Shown here piece by piece: positions 1 to 10,370 of a stretch of DNA of 64,000 nucleotides. The notes beneath the pieces were generated by a model. The model searched no databases, was not told the origin of the DNA, and worked only from the letters and a program-made list of their open reading frames with translations. Both the position numbers and the translations under genes were made by a program. Source of the stretch: Bacteroides pyogenes (lineage in GTDB: Bacteria; Bacteroidota; Bacteroidia; Bacteroidales; Bacteroidaceae); NCBI RefSeq assembly GCF_014196225.1, contig NZ_JACIDI010000001.1, positions 186,001 through 250,000 on the forward strand. The letters run 5' to 3'. The number at the start of each line of letters is the position of its first letter. Position 1 is the stretch's first letter.

Positions 1-564
1 CTTCCGGTGGCTATTGATGGTATGAAAGCTGAGGTTTTTCTCCGCTGCTATCTCTTTGGTCGTTTTACCCAAAGCGATTTCTTTCAGGATGTTTTGTTCC
101 GTTACGGTAAGCAGGCTGCTTTTTGCAGAAGAAGTATGGGAGGGAGAGCCTGAACCCGAAAGCAGCAGGTTGCTGACGTGGTTGCAGATGTACCGCTGCC
201 TGCGTGTGGCGCACTGAAGGGCAGAGGTGATTTCTTCCTTGCTGTTGTCTTTCATAATTACGCTGAAAGCGGTGCTGCCCAGCAACATTTGTCGGAGAAA
301 GCTAACGCTCAGTTCGTCGGAAAATAAAATCCAGTCCGCCTCCTTGAAACGCTCTTGCAGAATGAGCAGCTCGTCCGCTCCGGCAAAGTCGAACAGCGTA
401 TAATCCAATATCACGATCGCCTGCGGGTGCAGTCGCAGTTGTTGAATCAGCTCGGACTTATTGTCGGCTTCCCAAAGAGCGGATACATCTTTTTGCTGAT
501 TCAACAGGAACATCATTCCTGCCTTGCTGATGTCTTGATTGTCTGCAATGATATACTCTCTCAT
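1..564 (-). CDS. LuxR/NarL-family response regulator, C-terminus cut by window edge
   Basis: Transcription regulator of the two-component type. The frame is open from an ATG at 562-564 to base 1, giving the first 188 residues. Residues 1-115 look like a CheY-type receiver: Asp8, the probable phospho-acceptor Asp54 (VILDYTLF) and Lys105 (VIMKDN). From about residue 151 a LuxR-type helix-turn-helix starts (LTVTEQNILKEIALG, then KTTKEIA and SFHTINSHR), with only its last few residues missing. A serine-rich linker (136-150) joins the two. The usual second acidic residue next to Asp8 is Asn/Gln, so the receiver may be partly degenerate. No sensor kinase is visible in the window. The gene start is separated from the membrane protein gene downstream on the map by 46 bases. 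Confidence 0.85.
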   Translation of the reverse strand, partial: MREYIIADNQDISKAGMMFLLNQQKDVSALWEADNKSELIQQLRLHPQAIVILDYTLFDFAGADELLILQERFKEADWILFSDELSVSFLRQMLLGSTAFSVIMKDNSKEEITSALQCATRRQRYICNHVSNLLLSGSGSPSHTSSAKSSLLTVTEQNILKEIALGKTTKEIAAEKNLSFHTINSHRK

Positions 565-609
565 CTGAATCGCCTGTTTAAAATCCTGCTGCAAAGGTAC
601 GCTTTTTGA

Positions 610-1029
610 TTAACGTTTCAGCCACCAATAACGCAGAAATAATATGCCCGTGAGAATTAAAGCTACGGACAGCCCCGTGTAGAAGACGGAAATGAAGGTA
701 TCGGGCAGCAGTTGAAAACGGCGGATGGATACTCCGAGAGCAATCATGAATGTCATAATGGCCCATCCTTTCGCATCGAAAAAGGAGAAGGGGCAGTTTT
801 TCTCTTTCTTTTTCTGTTCGATGCGCCGGGTGTGCTTGTAGTAGAGCTTTCGGAATACAAGGACGAAGAAGAGCAGGAAGACGATGATTGCTTCGCCTGT
901 TTTGAACATCCAGTCTTTGTCATTGTTCATCCAAGTGACAACACCTATTCGCAATACGTTGGCGCCGGCTACAATCCATACAAGTCCGGCCGTGATAAGC
1001 AGAACGTTTCTGTTTACTCCGTATTTCAT
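610..1029 (-). CDS. Four-helix inner-membrane protein, function unknown
   Basis: A 139-residue protein with four hydrophobic segments, roughly residues 7-28, 46-60, 86-101 and 112-132, and a strongly basic cytoplasmic loop between the second and third (KLYYKHTRR followed by a lysine run). I do not recognise a named family. It ends in YWWLKR. It lies between the LuxR-type regulator and the pbpC operon, all on the minus strand, with 192 bases to pbpC, so it may be transcribed separately. The reading frame is real rather than a shadow because the hydrophobic pattern is consistent and the opposite-strand frames are short and low in complexity. Confidence 0.7.
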   Translation of the reverse strand: MKYGVNRNVLLITAGLVWIVAGANVLRIGVVTWMNNDKDWMFKTGEAIIVFLLFFVLVFRKLYYKHTRRIEQKKKEKNCPFSFFDAKGWAIMTFMIALGVSIRRFQLLPDTFISVFYTGLSVALILTGILFLRYWWLKR

Positions 1030-1221
1030 ACTCTTTTTCTTTTCTCCTTTTCTTAGCGGGTTAATCGGATAATTATTCGGCCGGTGAGGTAAATGTCATT
1101 CATCCGGTGCTTATTTCTTGAATACAACGATTAGTACATCGGTTTTGTTGTTTTATTCGATAAAAAACCGAGTCGGGAGGAAACGCTTTATTCTTTTTAT
1201 TTTGTAGTTGAAGTCAGTTGT

Positions 1222-3540
1222 TTATTCTATTAAAAAGCTGGTCGAAACACTGTTGCCTTCGTTGTCGACTACGGTCAGGGAATGTTTGCCCGCCGAAGGC
1301 TTCAACGATATTTTATGAAAATCCTCCGTCTGTGTTTCGTACGATCCGTCCAAATGCCAGAAGACAGTTGCTTGGGGGTTGCTGTGCGCCAGTTCCACGG
1401 TTATGAATCCGCCGCTTCCGTCCATCTGTCTGGTGAGCTTGATGCGGGCATTGGGCGAAGGGTATATAAACTGCATCGGTTGCAAGAAGTCTTCTCCGCA
1501 GCCGGGTTTGAACGGAGGCAAGGGTTTGTACTCGGGATGGTATTGCTTGTAGTACCATTCCCATACAGGCGGGAGAGTGAACCATGACTTCCGGATGGTA
1601 GGTTCGGTATCGGCACAGGTTTCGTATATGCGATGTTTCTCGTCTGACGTGAGAGTGACGGGATGATGATACGGGCAAGCTTCCGTTCGCGCCCCTGCCG
1701 GAAGAATAAGTACCGTATCCGTTTCTTCACAGAACCGCCCTTTCAGGTGTCCGGAGCGTCGGCATATTTCCGCTTCGACGAAAATACCTGTGGGACGTTC
1801 GAACCATTTTGATGCAGGAAGCAGGTTGAATATGTCGAACAATACGGGACCTGCCGTTTGAGCACCGACCAATCCCGGTTTTCCTTCACCGGTTGCATTG
1901 CCCACCCACACGCCGACGGTATAACGCGGAGTAACTCCTACTGCCCACGCGTCGCGGAATCCGTAGCTTGTCCCTGTCTTCCAGGCAACTGTTTGTATAG
2001 ACGGAATCGATTTCCAGTCTATCTCTTCGGGACGGTTTACCTCTTTCAGTGCATCGAAAGTTTGCCACACAGCATCCGGCATGAAAAATTCCGTATCCTC
2101 ATCGGCTTCCGTTTCGGAAGACAGCAGTTTGCAACGGTTCTGCGGCAATCGGAGCAGACTGCGTCCCATACGTGCGTATGCGTTCGTTATGTCCCATAAG
2201 GTGGCTTCCGCACCTCCCAAAATAAGTGACAGGCCATAATGGGAGGGAATACGGTTGATTGTTGTAAAACCCGCCTGTTGCAACATGCGGTGGAACTTCG
2301 GTACTCCGTATCTTTGCAGCATGGTTACGGCAGGAATGTTCAGCGAACGGGCAAGAGCTTCCGAGGCCGGCACCGCTCCTTCGAATTGCATGTTAAAGTT
2401 TTGCGGAGTGAAGCCGTTGATATTGATGGGAATGTCCGGAACCAACATGTCGGGCAATAAGGTTCCTTCTTGTAACATCGCATTATACAGGAACGGTTTC
2501 AAAATACTGCCTGTACTCCTCGGGGCCTGTATCACGTCTACTTGATTGCCTTGCTGCTTCTTATGATAATGTACATTGCCGCAGTATGCCGCCACTTCGT
2601 TGGTTCTCATGTCGATTACCAGAATAGCCAGATTCCGGATATCGCTTCGGCTGAATTCACGGCTCCATCGTTCCGCCAGCTCCTCGATCTGCATTTGGAG
2701 GCCACGGTCGATGGTGGACTGGCTGTACATTCCGTTCCGCTCTTTGTAGAAACGGCTCACCAGATAAGGGGCTGTTTGCGGGAGAGGATGAGGCGCATTG
2801 GGCAAGGGTTCACTGACTGCCAGCTCGTAGGTAGAACGGTCGAAGTTTTTCTGTTCGAACAATCGTTTGAGCAACCGGTTTCTTTTGCTTAACAATTCTT
2901 TACGACCTTTAGACAGATGAATCATTGCGGGAGCGTTGGGCAATACAGCCAGTGTAGCTGCTTCCGCCCACGACAAATCTTCTGCGGAATGTCCGAAATA
3001 CCTCCAGGCAGCAGCATCCAAGCCGACTACATTTCCTCCGAACGGTGCATGGGAAATATACATCGACAGGATTTTTTCTTTCGAAGCGCGAAACTCCAAC
3101 CGGGTAGCCCAAATCATTTCAATCAGTTTTTCTCCGATGGTGCGCGGGTTGTTCCGGGCAAGCCGTATGGTTTGCATGGTGATTGTGCTCCCGCCGCTTA
3201 CGACACGCCTGTTTTTTATATTCTGATAAACGGCTCTTCCGATGGAAAACGGGTTAACGCCCCAATGGCTGTAGAAATGTTTGTCTTCGAAAGCGACAAG
3301 ACACCGTCTCATTTTTTCGGGAGTCGTTTCGCGCGGAGGGAAACGCCATTGCCCGTCGGAGGCGATGCGTGCGCCCAGCAGTTCGTCGTTCCGGTCGGTT
3401 ACAACTGTGGAGTAGGGGACTTTGAACAACTCCTGAGGAAGACAAAATACATATCCTGCCATCAGAAAAGCAATAATGCCGATGCTTGCTTTCCGGGCGG
3501 CGGATAAATCTTTGAAGAATTTTAGCAAATTATTCTTCAT
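1222..3540 (-). CDS. pbpC: Penicillin-binding protein 1C
   Basis: Bifunctional peptidoglycan synthase of the inner membrane. An N-terminal anchor (residues 18-36) is followed by a GT51 transglycosylase domain with the catalytic motif EDKHFYSHWG (Glu85) and the GGSTITMQ motif near 116. The transpeptidase domain carries SILK (Ser345, Lys348), SLN (399-401) and KTGTS (from Lys521). The C-terminal 80 residues match the PBP1C-specific C-terminal domain. At 772 residues it has the usual PBP1C length. It is followed, 15 bases upstream on the map side, by the alpha-2-macroglobulin gene, so both are one operon. In many bacteria this pair is thought to combine wall repair with trapping of foreign proteases. 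Confidence 0.95.
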   Translation of the reverse strand: MKNNLLKFFKDLSAARKASIGIIAFLMAGYVFCLPQELFKVPYSTVVTDRNDELLGARIASDGQWRFPPRETTPEKMRRCLVAFEDKHFYSHWGVNPFSIGRAVYQNIKNRRVVSGGSTITMQTIRLARNNPRTIGEKLIEMIWATRLEFRASKEKILSMYISHAPFGGNVVGLDAAAWRYFGHSAEDLSWAEAATLAVLPNAPAMIHLSKGRKELLSKRNRLLKRLFEQKNFDRSTYELAVSEPLPNAPHPLPQTAPYLVSRFYKERNGMYSQSTIDRGLQMQIEELAERWSREFSRSDIRNLAILVIDMRTNEVAAYCGNVHYHKKQQGNQVDVIQAPRSTGSILKPFLYNAMLQEGTLLPDMLVPDIPININGFTPQNFNMQFEGAVPASEALARSLNIPAVTMLQRYGVPKFHRMLQQAGFTTINRIPSHYGLSLILGGAEATLWDITNAYARMGRSLLRLPQNRCKLLSSETEADEDTEFFMPDAVWQTFDALKEVNRPEEIDWKSIPSIQTVAWKTGTSYGFRDAWAVGVTPRYTVGVWVGNATGEGKPGLVGAQTAGPVLFDIFNLLPASKWFERPTGIFVEAEICRRSGHLKGRFCEETDTVLILPAGARTEACPYHHPVTLTSDEKHRIYETCADTEPTIRKSWFTLPPVWEWYYKQYHPEYKPLPPFKPGCGEDFLQPMQFIYPSPNARIKLTRQMDGSGGFITVELAHSNPQATVFWHLDGSYETQTEDFHKISLKPSAGKHSLTVVDNEGNSVSTSFLIE

Positions 3541-3555
3541 CTGTATCTTTACTGC

Positions 3556-6500
3556 CTACCTGCTGACGACAGTTCTTCCGGCTTTACTCCGTGCCAGCAC
3601 CGAAGTGTCGTACATGGCTTCGCACTGAACGGCCGGTAGTATAAAGTTGCCTGCATAGGTCGCTTGCAATTTGATGGTGAACGTTTTCGATTCGTTTCGT
3701 CGCAAATCGAAATAAGTCAGTACACGGTCGTCACGAATATCCTGATAAGTATACAATTTGCCCGTCGAGCTTCCGGCTGCCGTTCCCTCTTCGGGATTCG
3801 TTATCATTCGTTCGTTGTATACTTCCCATCCCGATGGAAGAATATGTGTCAGTGCCAAATTACTATAATCCGATGTTCCACTGACATTACTTATGGTAAC
3901 GACAGCCAGCAGGTCGCTTCCTTGTCGGATATTCTCTATCGAGACAGGAGAGCCGTTGACATCTGTGTATTTCACTGCCATTTGCAGGTTGTCGGCAATG
4001 GCGGGTAGCGTGTCGTTCAACAGTTGCATGCGTGTGATCAGGTCTACGCTCAACACTCCTTTCCCCCGGTTCTTTACTATTATTCTGCCCGATCTCGGAG
4101 AAGTGGAAATCGATTTTTCAAAAACAGCTTTTGCCGTTTTTACGTCTGGTTGTTGTTTGCCGTTCCACGTCCAGTTAAAGTCCATGTTGCCCGACAGCTT
4201 TTCGGCCAACCGCCCCATAGCCATCAGTGAGAATGCCGTAGACTGCGTACTGAACCAGTTTTCCCGTGAGAGGTTTTTCGATACTTTTCTGGCCTGCTTC
4301 AATGCTTCTCCATCTCTCTTCATCAGGATGAGTGTTTCCAGAATCATAGCTTCGTCCCGATCGGACGATCCGTAGATGAAATTCATCGAAGAATAGGGAG
4401 TAATCTTCGTTTCGGCCTTATATATCAATTCGCCGGCGGGTTTTTGTTTGCCGGTCAGCGCATAGGCTGCGGCCAGTCTCCACCTGGCTTGGAGTGAAAG
4501 TTGTTTTTGCTCTTTCATGCGATTCATAGCTCCGTGTTCCGGTGTTCCTGCCAATGCCAGCGTATACAATCGGAAACTTTGTTGATATTCTGCCTGCCAC
4601 AATTGCCATTCGTCGGCACCTTGCGGCATACGCCAATTTTGTGCCGCGGCACGTTGGAATCGTTTCCATTTTTTCAGTACGGCGGGCTGAACGGCATATC
4701 CTTTTTCTTGTGCTATCGTCAGGAACATGCCTGTGTATGAACTGATCCATTCGTCGGCAACTGCATTCCCGGGCCAGTAAATAAATCCTCCGTTCGGCAG
4801 CTGGCGGGCATACAGCTGTCGGATGGCTTCCTGTATATTGGCCTTTATCTTTTCGGCTTCCTGTTTGTCTGTCTCTTTGAAACAATCGACGAACAAGAGT
4901 GGAAAGGCTTTGGAAGTGATTTGCTCGGTACATTGATGTTGATAGCTGTACAGGAAATCTAACCTGCGCTTGATGTCTACCGACGGTATGCGCGATACTT
5001 CCAAAGCAATGTGGTTGTCGGTGGAAGTCCCCTCCAGCTGATAAGCAATCTCGCTTTCTTGTCCTTCCTCGATCCGGCGGCTTTCTCGTGTCGTTACTAC
5101 AGGGTTAGGGTTGCGTATGTCTATTTCTATTGTTTCTTGCGTCCGTTGTCCACCGTCGTCGGCAGCAATGCGAATGGTAGCTTTTCCCGTTTGCTGTCCC
5201 GTCTTCAATGTAAAGAATGCGAGTTGGTCTCCGGGTTGTCCGAATGTAAGCGACTGTTGGCGGGTTCCTGCTATCTGTACTCCTGCGCCGGAAGCTTGTA
5301 TGGAAACGGTCACGTTCTTTACCTGTTTTTCCATGGCGAAGATATTTACCGGAACCAGTATTTCTTCCTGAGTGCTAAGCACGCGAGGCAAAGTAGACAA
5401 CAGCATCAAAGGTGTGCGTACAAAGGCGTTTTTTTCCGCACTTCCGTATGCTCCGTCTTGTCCGGCTACCACCATCGCGCGAACCGAACCGATATACATC
5501 GGAAGCTTCAGCGTATGTGTTTGTTGCTTTCCTTTTTTCAGAGAGAACGGTCCTATAAATTTCACTACGGGTTTGAAACGGTTTGCTTTGGCATCGGCGG
5601 GTTTCAGGGTAGCATCTCCTCCGGTGCTGAACAACGCCGTGTAGCGTCCGGCAAAAGCTCCCAATACATCATCATACATATCCCAAGTGCGAATGCCCAG
5701 CGCTTCGCGCGAATAAAATTCGTTCCAGGGATCGGGAGTTTTGAAATTCGTCAAATCGAGCAAACCGTCGTCGACAATTGCCAGCGTATACGTCATGGGT
5801 TTGCCGCTTCTTTCGCTGACAGTTATGCTGAAGTCGGTTTCCGGACGGAGAACTTCGGGCATTTTGATTTGCGGTTGCAGAATGGTTTGCGGATTGGTGA
5901 CAAATACGAGAGCGACTCCGTACATGCGGATAGGCAGATCGTTCACCGTTTGCGCATGAGGTTGCAGCAGGCTGATATGCAGATATACGTTCGGAGCCAT
6001 TTCTTCCGTTATCTTAAATGTATACTTTGTGTCGTTCTGAGGGGATACTTCGAGCCATTCCTGTTTCAATATCTTCGATCCGTTTTCGATGGAAATCAAA
6101 GCTCTTCCGCCAGCCGATCCGGGAATAATGGCTGTGGCTGTCTCACCAAGCTTATACGAATCTTTATCCAATGAGAAAGCAAGCATTTTGATGCCGCTGG
6201 GATCGGTTTTGTCCGATCGCCCTCTCCATGCAGGCCAATCTACATAGACAGTTCCTCCGGTAGCATGTCCGCTTTCTTTGTCTTTTACATAGATCAGGTA
6301 GCGTCCCCAGTCCGGATAGTTCACACGAAAGCCAAAAGAAGCTTTTCCACCGTTGGTTTGCAAATTTCCGCTTACTACAGGAGTGATAGAACTGCTGTTG
6401 ACATATGTTTCGAACGACTCGCTGTTTGCTTCCCACCACCAACTCCAACTGATTCGGTATATTTTATATTCCAGATTGGAACGGTTGGTCAGTTCTCCCC

Positions 6501-9183
6501 GGGCATTAACGGTTACGATGTCGAATATGTGGTTTTGATCGGTTTCGATGTGTTTATCTTTCGGCTGGTTAAGATTGATACCCACATACGAGGTGAAGGG
6601 CGAGAATGGAATGCTTTGAATATAGATGCTGGCATCTCCTCCCGGTTCGAACACGCGGGTGGTGAGTGTAGCGTTCAGCATTCCCGGAGCGTGGACGGCG
6701 TGAGGGAGTTTCCACAAGAAAGATGTATTTCCTTCTGCATCAAGGGTACCGCTGAATACTTCTTCTTTGACGGAAGTAAAGTCGGTCGCAGGATTATTAA
6801 AGATGTATTTGCCGTATTTTTCGAATTGTGTGTTTACCTTCGACAAAGACATTTCTACTTTTGTTTTTAATCGGGAAGCGGTGGCGCCGGTCAGCCAGGC
6901 AGAAGAAATGCTTATCGGAACTTCTTTTCCGGAAGCTTCGACTACTTTGCCGGGTAATTTGAGATTTATTTTCAGTCGGTTGGGTTTGACTGTTTCAATA
7001 CGCAGGCTTTTGTGGAAGCTGCTTCCACCCACTTTAACATAAGCGTTCCAGAAGCCTGTCGGTGCGTCGGCGTTTGTCGGCAGATGAAATGTGTAGAAAC
7101 CGTTCATTCCCTGCGTTGAAATCTGCTTTGCATAAAACTGGCCTTGCGGATTGTAAATTTCCAATGAAACGGGATGATTTTCGGGAATTCTTTTTTCCCG
7201 GTCTTCCAGAATGAATGAAAGATGCAGGGTGTCACCCGGGCGCCATACCCCTCTTTCACCATAGATGAATCCTTTTAAGCCTTTCTGAACATCTTTTCCT
7301 CCTACATCGAACCGACTCACGGACTGCTCTTCGCCGTCGACTGTACGAACATAGGCTTTTTGCTTATCCGCTTCGGCTACCACGATGAAAGGTATTCCTT
7401 GCGGAGTGATTTCCACAAACCCTTCTCCATTTGTCTCTCCTTTGCCTATGCGTTGCAGTTGGAAGTTGTATATACTTACCGACGCTTTCGACACCGGCTT
7501 CGTATCCAATATATTGTTTACGGTAACCCATATTTTGTTTTGGGAGTTCCTTTTTACAATCATTCCCAGATTAGACGCAAACACGTTGCATGCTGCGCTA
7601 CGGTCGGAGCTCATATAATATGACGGATGACAGGGATTATCCCGCTCGTCCCATTTGTACAAACTCCAGTCTATACCTTCTGTTCCATTATAGTAAAAAT
7701 AAGCCTCCGGGGTGTCCCATGCGTCTTTTTCTTTATCCGACAAAGTCTCTTCACTGATTCTTGTCAATCCGTTATTTGTGTTATTATCGGCTGATTGCAC
7801 GTTTTGGGTGTCTCCCCCGCAGGAATAAGCGGAGTATTCCTGACGGAAAGAAAGAACGATTCGATAGATTGCTCCCGGCTCCTGACGGATCACTCCTGCA
7901 AGATCGATCGAATAGTCTTCCCAGCGGCGAACATCCTTGGAAGGGTCCTTGCTTAACCAAAGGGTCTTTTTATATACCAATCGTCCCGAACGCCTCAGCT
8001 CATTGGCAGACGAGAGGGAGTTGGTCTGCATAAATGTCAGTACATTATTCTCGAAAATACGTATGACACTTAAATCAACAGCATGAAGATTGACAGCCCG
8101 GAAAGGAATAATCAGGTTCTTTGAATCGGGCAAGATAGCTGCGGATGCCGACAGTTTTACCTGAGGTCTCAGATTCAGTTGGCCGAATGATACGGAATGT
8201 GATGATCCTAACGCACGGTTGTCGAAATTTCTCAGTCCTTCGTCAATCTTCAGACTCAGTTTATCCCGATGATTGGCTTCGAAGAATAGAATAATTTTAT
8301 TGTTTTCAACTTGTAGAATACTTGAAGAGATTTCGGGGATTTCTACTAATCCTTTCAAATCTTGTGTGGATGAAATAGGGTCGGAGAAGATAATTTCAAT
8401 ACCATTCTCCGGTTCTTCGATACGGTGTGCGGATAAAAAACGGAAGCTTCCTTTGGCCGGAATCAAAACTTCTTTTTCTTGCGTGTGTTTTATCCCGACA
8501 GGTTTTCCGTTTGCCATTATCTTTAGCCGGTAATCTGTGTTGCCTCTCGCCAGTTTTTCTATACTGAATCGGTAGCGTGCAGGATTGTCAGTGGATAATA
8601 TATGTACCCGATACACTTTCCCGTCAGGGCAGGAAGCGCTTATCATTGATTCTGCTACTTCTTTTTTCACTACATCGCTAAAACATATCTCACCTTGTAC
8701 TGTCACTTCATCCGGTTGTGAGAATGTGACTGAGATGGGAGAAGTATGCAGAGTAAAATTTCTTTCTTGTACCCTGAAAGAGAAATAAAACTTTTCCAGA
8801 TCCTTTTTTACTTCTACGAATTTGTCTAACTGAAAACTTCCTTCATAAAGCTCTCCGGGCTTCAGCGAACCCTCTTCGGGAATAAATTCGATGGTGTTAT
8901 TGCTGACCCAATAGGCTTTTCCTTTTAATGAAGGTGAGAAGCTAAACGGATTCTCTTTCAATTCATTGTTAAGATCGACAACCGGTTGGTCTTGCGTCAG
9001 CTCTATGCGTATGGTGGAAGCTTGTGAAATAACCCCGCCCGTATAAGCGTTTATGTACGGCGCATATTCTACAGAAGGAAGAATTTCTTTTCGGGTTCTT
9101 GTGCATGAGGAAACGATCACGGCTGTCATTGTGATGAGAAGCAACGACAGAATCTTACTGCTGCTGTTTTTGATTTGTTTCAT
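3556..9183 (-). CDS. Bacterial alpha-2-macroglobulin lipoprotein with intact thioester
   Basis: A 1875-residue surface or periplasmic protease-trap protein. The N-terminus is a lipoprotein signal ending in a VSSC lipobox, with Cys27 as the probable lipid site. Several MG-type beta domains follow, including the YGERGVWRPGDTL motif typical of the family near residue 640. The thioester motif CTEQ is present (Cys1418 at base 4930-4932), inside an alpha-helical domain that continues to about 1700, and a receptor-type beta domain closes the protein. Because CxEQ is intact, this should be the protease-conjugating class and not the thioester-less variant. It is the first gene of the operon with pbpC, the standard partner of this family. 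Length is close to that of other Bacteroidales homologues. Confidence 0.93.
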   Translation of the reverse strand: MKQIKNSSSKILSLLLITMTAVIVSSCTRTRKEILPSVEYAPYINAYTGGVISQASTIRIELTQDQPVVDLNNELKENPFSFSPSLKGKAYWVSNNTIEFIPEEGSLKPGELYEGSFQLDKFVEVKKDLEKFYFSFRVQERNFTLHTSPISVTFSQPDEVTVQGEICFSDVVKKEVAESMISASCPDGKVYRVHILSTDNPARYRFSIEKLARGNTDYRLKIMANGKPVGIKHTQEKEVLIPAKGSFRFLSAHRIEEPENGIEIIFSDPISSTQDLKGLVEIPEISSSILQVENNKIILFFEANHRDKLSLKIDEGLRNFDNRALGSSHSVSFGQLNLRPQVKLSASAAILPDSKNLIIPFRAVNLHAVDLSVIRIFENNVLTFMQTNSLSSANELRRSGRLVYKKTLWLSKDPSKDVRRWEDYSIDLAGVIRQEPGAIYRIVLSFRQEYSAYSCGGDTQNVQSADNNTNNGLTRISEETLSDKEKDAWDTPEAYFYYNGTEGIDWSLYKWDERDNPCHPSYYMSSDRSAACNVFASNLGMIVKRNSQNKIWVTVNNILDTKPVSKASVSIYNFQLQRIGKGETNGEGFVEITPQGIPFIVVAEADKQKAYVRTVDGEEQSVSRFDVGGKDVQKGLKGFIYGERGVWRPGDTLHLSFILEDREKRIPENHPVSLEIYNPQGQFYAKQISTQGMNGFYTFHLPTNADAPTGFWNAYVKVGGSSFHKSLRIETVKPNRLKINLKLPGKVVEASGKEVPISISSAWLTGATASRLKTKVEMSLSKVNTQFEKYGKYIFNNPATDFTSVKEEVFSGTLDAEGNTSFLWKLPHAVHAPGMLNATLTTRVFEPGGDASIYIQSIPFSPFTSYVGINLNQPKDKHIETDQNHIFDIVTVNARGELTNRSNLEYKIYRISWSWWWEANSESFETYVNSSSITPVVSGNLQTNGGKASFGFRVNYPDWGRYLIYVKDKESGHATGGTVYVDWPAWRGRSDKTDPSGIKMLAFSLDKDSYKLGETATAIIPGSAGGRALISIENGSKILKQEWLEVSPQNDTKYTFKITEEMAPNVYLHISLLQPHAQTVNDLPIRMYGVALVFVTNPQTILQPQIKMPEVLRPETDFSITVSERSGKPMTYTLAIVDDGLLDLTNFKTPDPWNEFYSREALGIRTWDMYDDVLGAFAGRYTALFSTGGDATLKPADAKANRFKPVVKFIGPFSLKKGKQQTHTLKLPMYIGSVRAMVVAGQDGAYGSAEKNAFVRTPLMLLSTLPRVLSTQEEILVPVNIFAMEKQVKNVTVSIQASGAGVQIAGTRQQSLTFGQPGDQLAFFTLKTGQQTGKATIRIAADDGGQRTQETIEIDIRNPNPVVTTRESRRIEEGQESEIAYQLEGTSTDNHIALEVSRIPSVDIKRRLDFLYSYQHQCTEQITSKAFPLLFVDCFKETDKQEAEKIKANIQEAIRQLYARQLPNGGFIYWPGNAVADEWISSYTGMFLTIAQEKGYAVQPAVLKKWKRFQRAAAQNWRMPQGADEWQLWQAEYQQSFRLYTLALAGTPEHGAMNRMKEQKQLSLQARWRLAAAYALTGKQKPAGELIYKAETKITPYSSMNFIYGSSDRDEAMILETLILMKRDGEALKQARKVSKNLSRENWFSTQSTAFSLMAMGRLAEKLSGNMDFNWTWNGKQQPDVKTAKAVFEKSISTSPRSGRIIVKNRGKGVLSVDLITRMQLLNDTLPAIADNLQMAVKYTDVNGSPVSIENIRQGSDLLAVVTISNVSGTSDYSNLALTHILPSGWEVYNERMITNPEEGTAAGSSTGKLYTYQDIRDDRVLTYFDLRRNESKTFTIKLQATYAGNFILPAVQCEAMYDTSVLARSKAGRTVVSR

Positions 9184-9279
9184 AGTGAAATGTTTGATAT
9201 GAATCTGTCATACAAAGAAACTAATTTTATTGTGCATTTCAAATATTTTATATAGATTTTACCATTTGTCCGGAGCGAT

Positions 9280-9318
9280 AAAAACAAAAATCCCCATAAC
9301 TTTCAGTTACAGGGATTT
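9280..9318 (-). terminator. Rho-independent terminator of the GGGtGRT gene
   Basis: On the minus strand, 24 bases beyond the stop codon, AAATCCC pairs with GGGATTT and the inner TGTAACT pairs with AGTTATG (one G-T), with a short loop. A run rich in T follows (TTTTTGTTTTT). Confidence 0.8.
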
Positions 9319-9341
9319 ATTATGTCGATTAAACTATCAGC

Positions 9342-10367
9342 TTACTTACTCAAAGCTTGGGCAACATCGACCGCACAAGCTACGGTGCAGCCTACCATCG
9401 GGTTGTTTCCGATACCCAGGAATCCCATCATTTCTACGTGAGCAGGAACTGATGAAGAACCGGCGAACTGAGCGTCTGAGTGCATACGCCCCATTGTATC
9501 CGTCATTCCATAAGATGCCGGACCGGCAGCCATGTTATCCGGATGAAGTGTACGACCGGTACCACCGCCTGAAGCTACTGAGAAATAGGGTTTGCCTGCG
9601 AGAACGCGTTCTTTCTTGTAAGTGCCGGCAACTGGATGTTGGAAACGGGTCGGATTGGTAGAATTACCTGTAATAGATACGTCTACGCCTTCTTTCCACA
9701 TGATAGCCACACCTTCGCGAACATCATCGGCACCGTAGCATTTAACTTTGGCACGTGGCCCGTCGGAGTAGGCAACTTCGCGAACTACTTTCAATTCGCC
9801 GCTATAATAATCGAATTGAGTTTGAACATAGGTAAATCCGTTGATACGTGAAATGATCTGTGCGGCATCTTTGCCCAAACCGTTCAGGATGCAACGCAAG
9901 GGTTCTTTGCGTACTTTATCTGCTTTCGCAGCGATTTTGATAGCACCTTCGGCCGCAGCGAACGATTCGTGTCCCGCAAGGAAAGCGAAGCATTTGGTTT
10001 CTTCACGCAGCAACATGGCTGCCAGATTTCCATGTCCGATACCTACTTTGCGGTCATCGGCAACAGAGCCCGGGATACAGAATGCTTGCAGACCGATACC
10101 GATAGCTTCGGCCGCTTCGGCTGCATTTTTACAACCTTTTTTCAATGCGATAGCTGCGCCTACTACGTATGCCCATTTGGCATTTTCGAAACATATCGGC
10201 TGGGTTTCTTCACAAGTTTTATATGGATCGAGGCCGTGCGATTCGCAGATCGCGTTAGCCTCTTCAATATCTTTGATTCCGTTTTCGTTCAATGCAGCTA
10301 AAATCTGTTTGATACGACGGTCCTGGCTTTCAAATTTTACTTCTCTAATCATTGTTTCTTCCTCCAT
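9342..10367 (-). CDS. GGGtGRT protein
   Basis: A 341-residue member of the family named for its conserved glycine-rich motif, seen here as ASGGGTGRTLHPDN near residue 268. The function of the family is not established. The motif and its surroundings suggest a nucleotide- or cofactor-binding soluble protein. It is encoded three bases after a NifU-like scaffold gene on the same strand, and this pairing is the main clue to its role, which would be some metal-sulfur-cluster-related step. No signal peptide or membrane segment is visible. The start is chosen at MEEETMIREVKF; MIREVKF, five codons later, is an equally plausible start because the next gene's stop sits just before it. Confidence 0.9.
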   Translation of the reverse strand: MEEETMIREVKFESQDRRIKQILAALNENGIKDIEEANAICESHGLDPYKTCEETQPICFENAKWAYVVGAAIALKKGCKNAAEAAEAIGIGLQAFCIPGSVADDRKVGIGHGNLAAMLLREETKCFAFLAGHESFAAAEGAIKIAAKADKVRKEPLRCILNGLGKDAAQIISRINGFTYVQTQFDYYSGELKVVREVAYSDGPRAKVKCYGADDVREGVAIMWKEGVDVSITGNSTNPTRFQHPVAGTYKKERVLAGKPYFSVASGGGTGRTLHPDNMAAGPASYGMTDTMGRMHSDAQFAGSSSVPAHVEMMGFLGIGNNPMVGCTVACAVDVAQALSK

Positions 10368-10370
10368 CTA

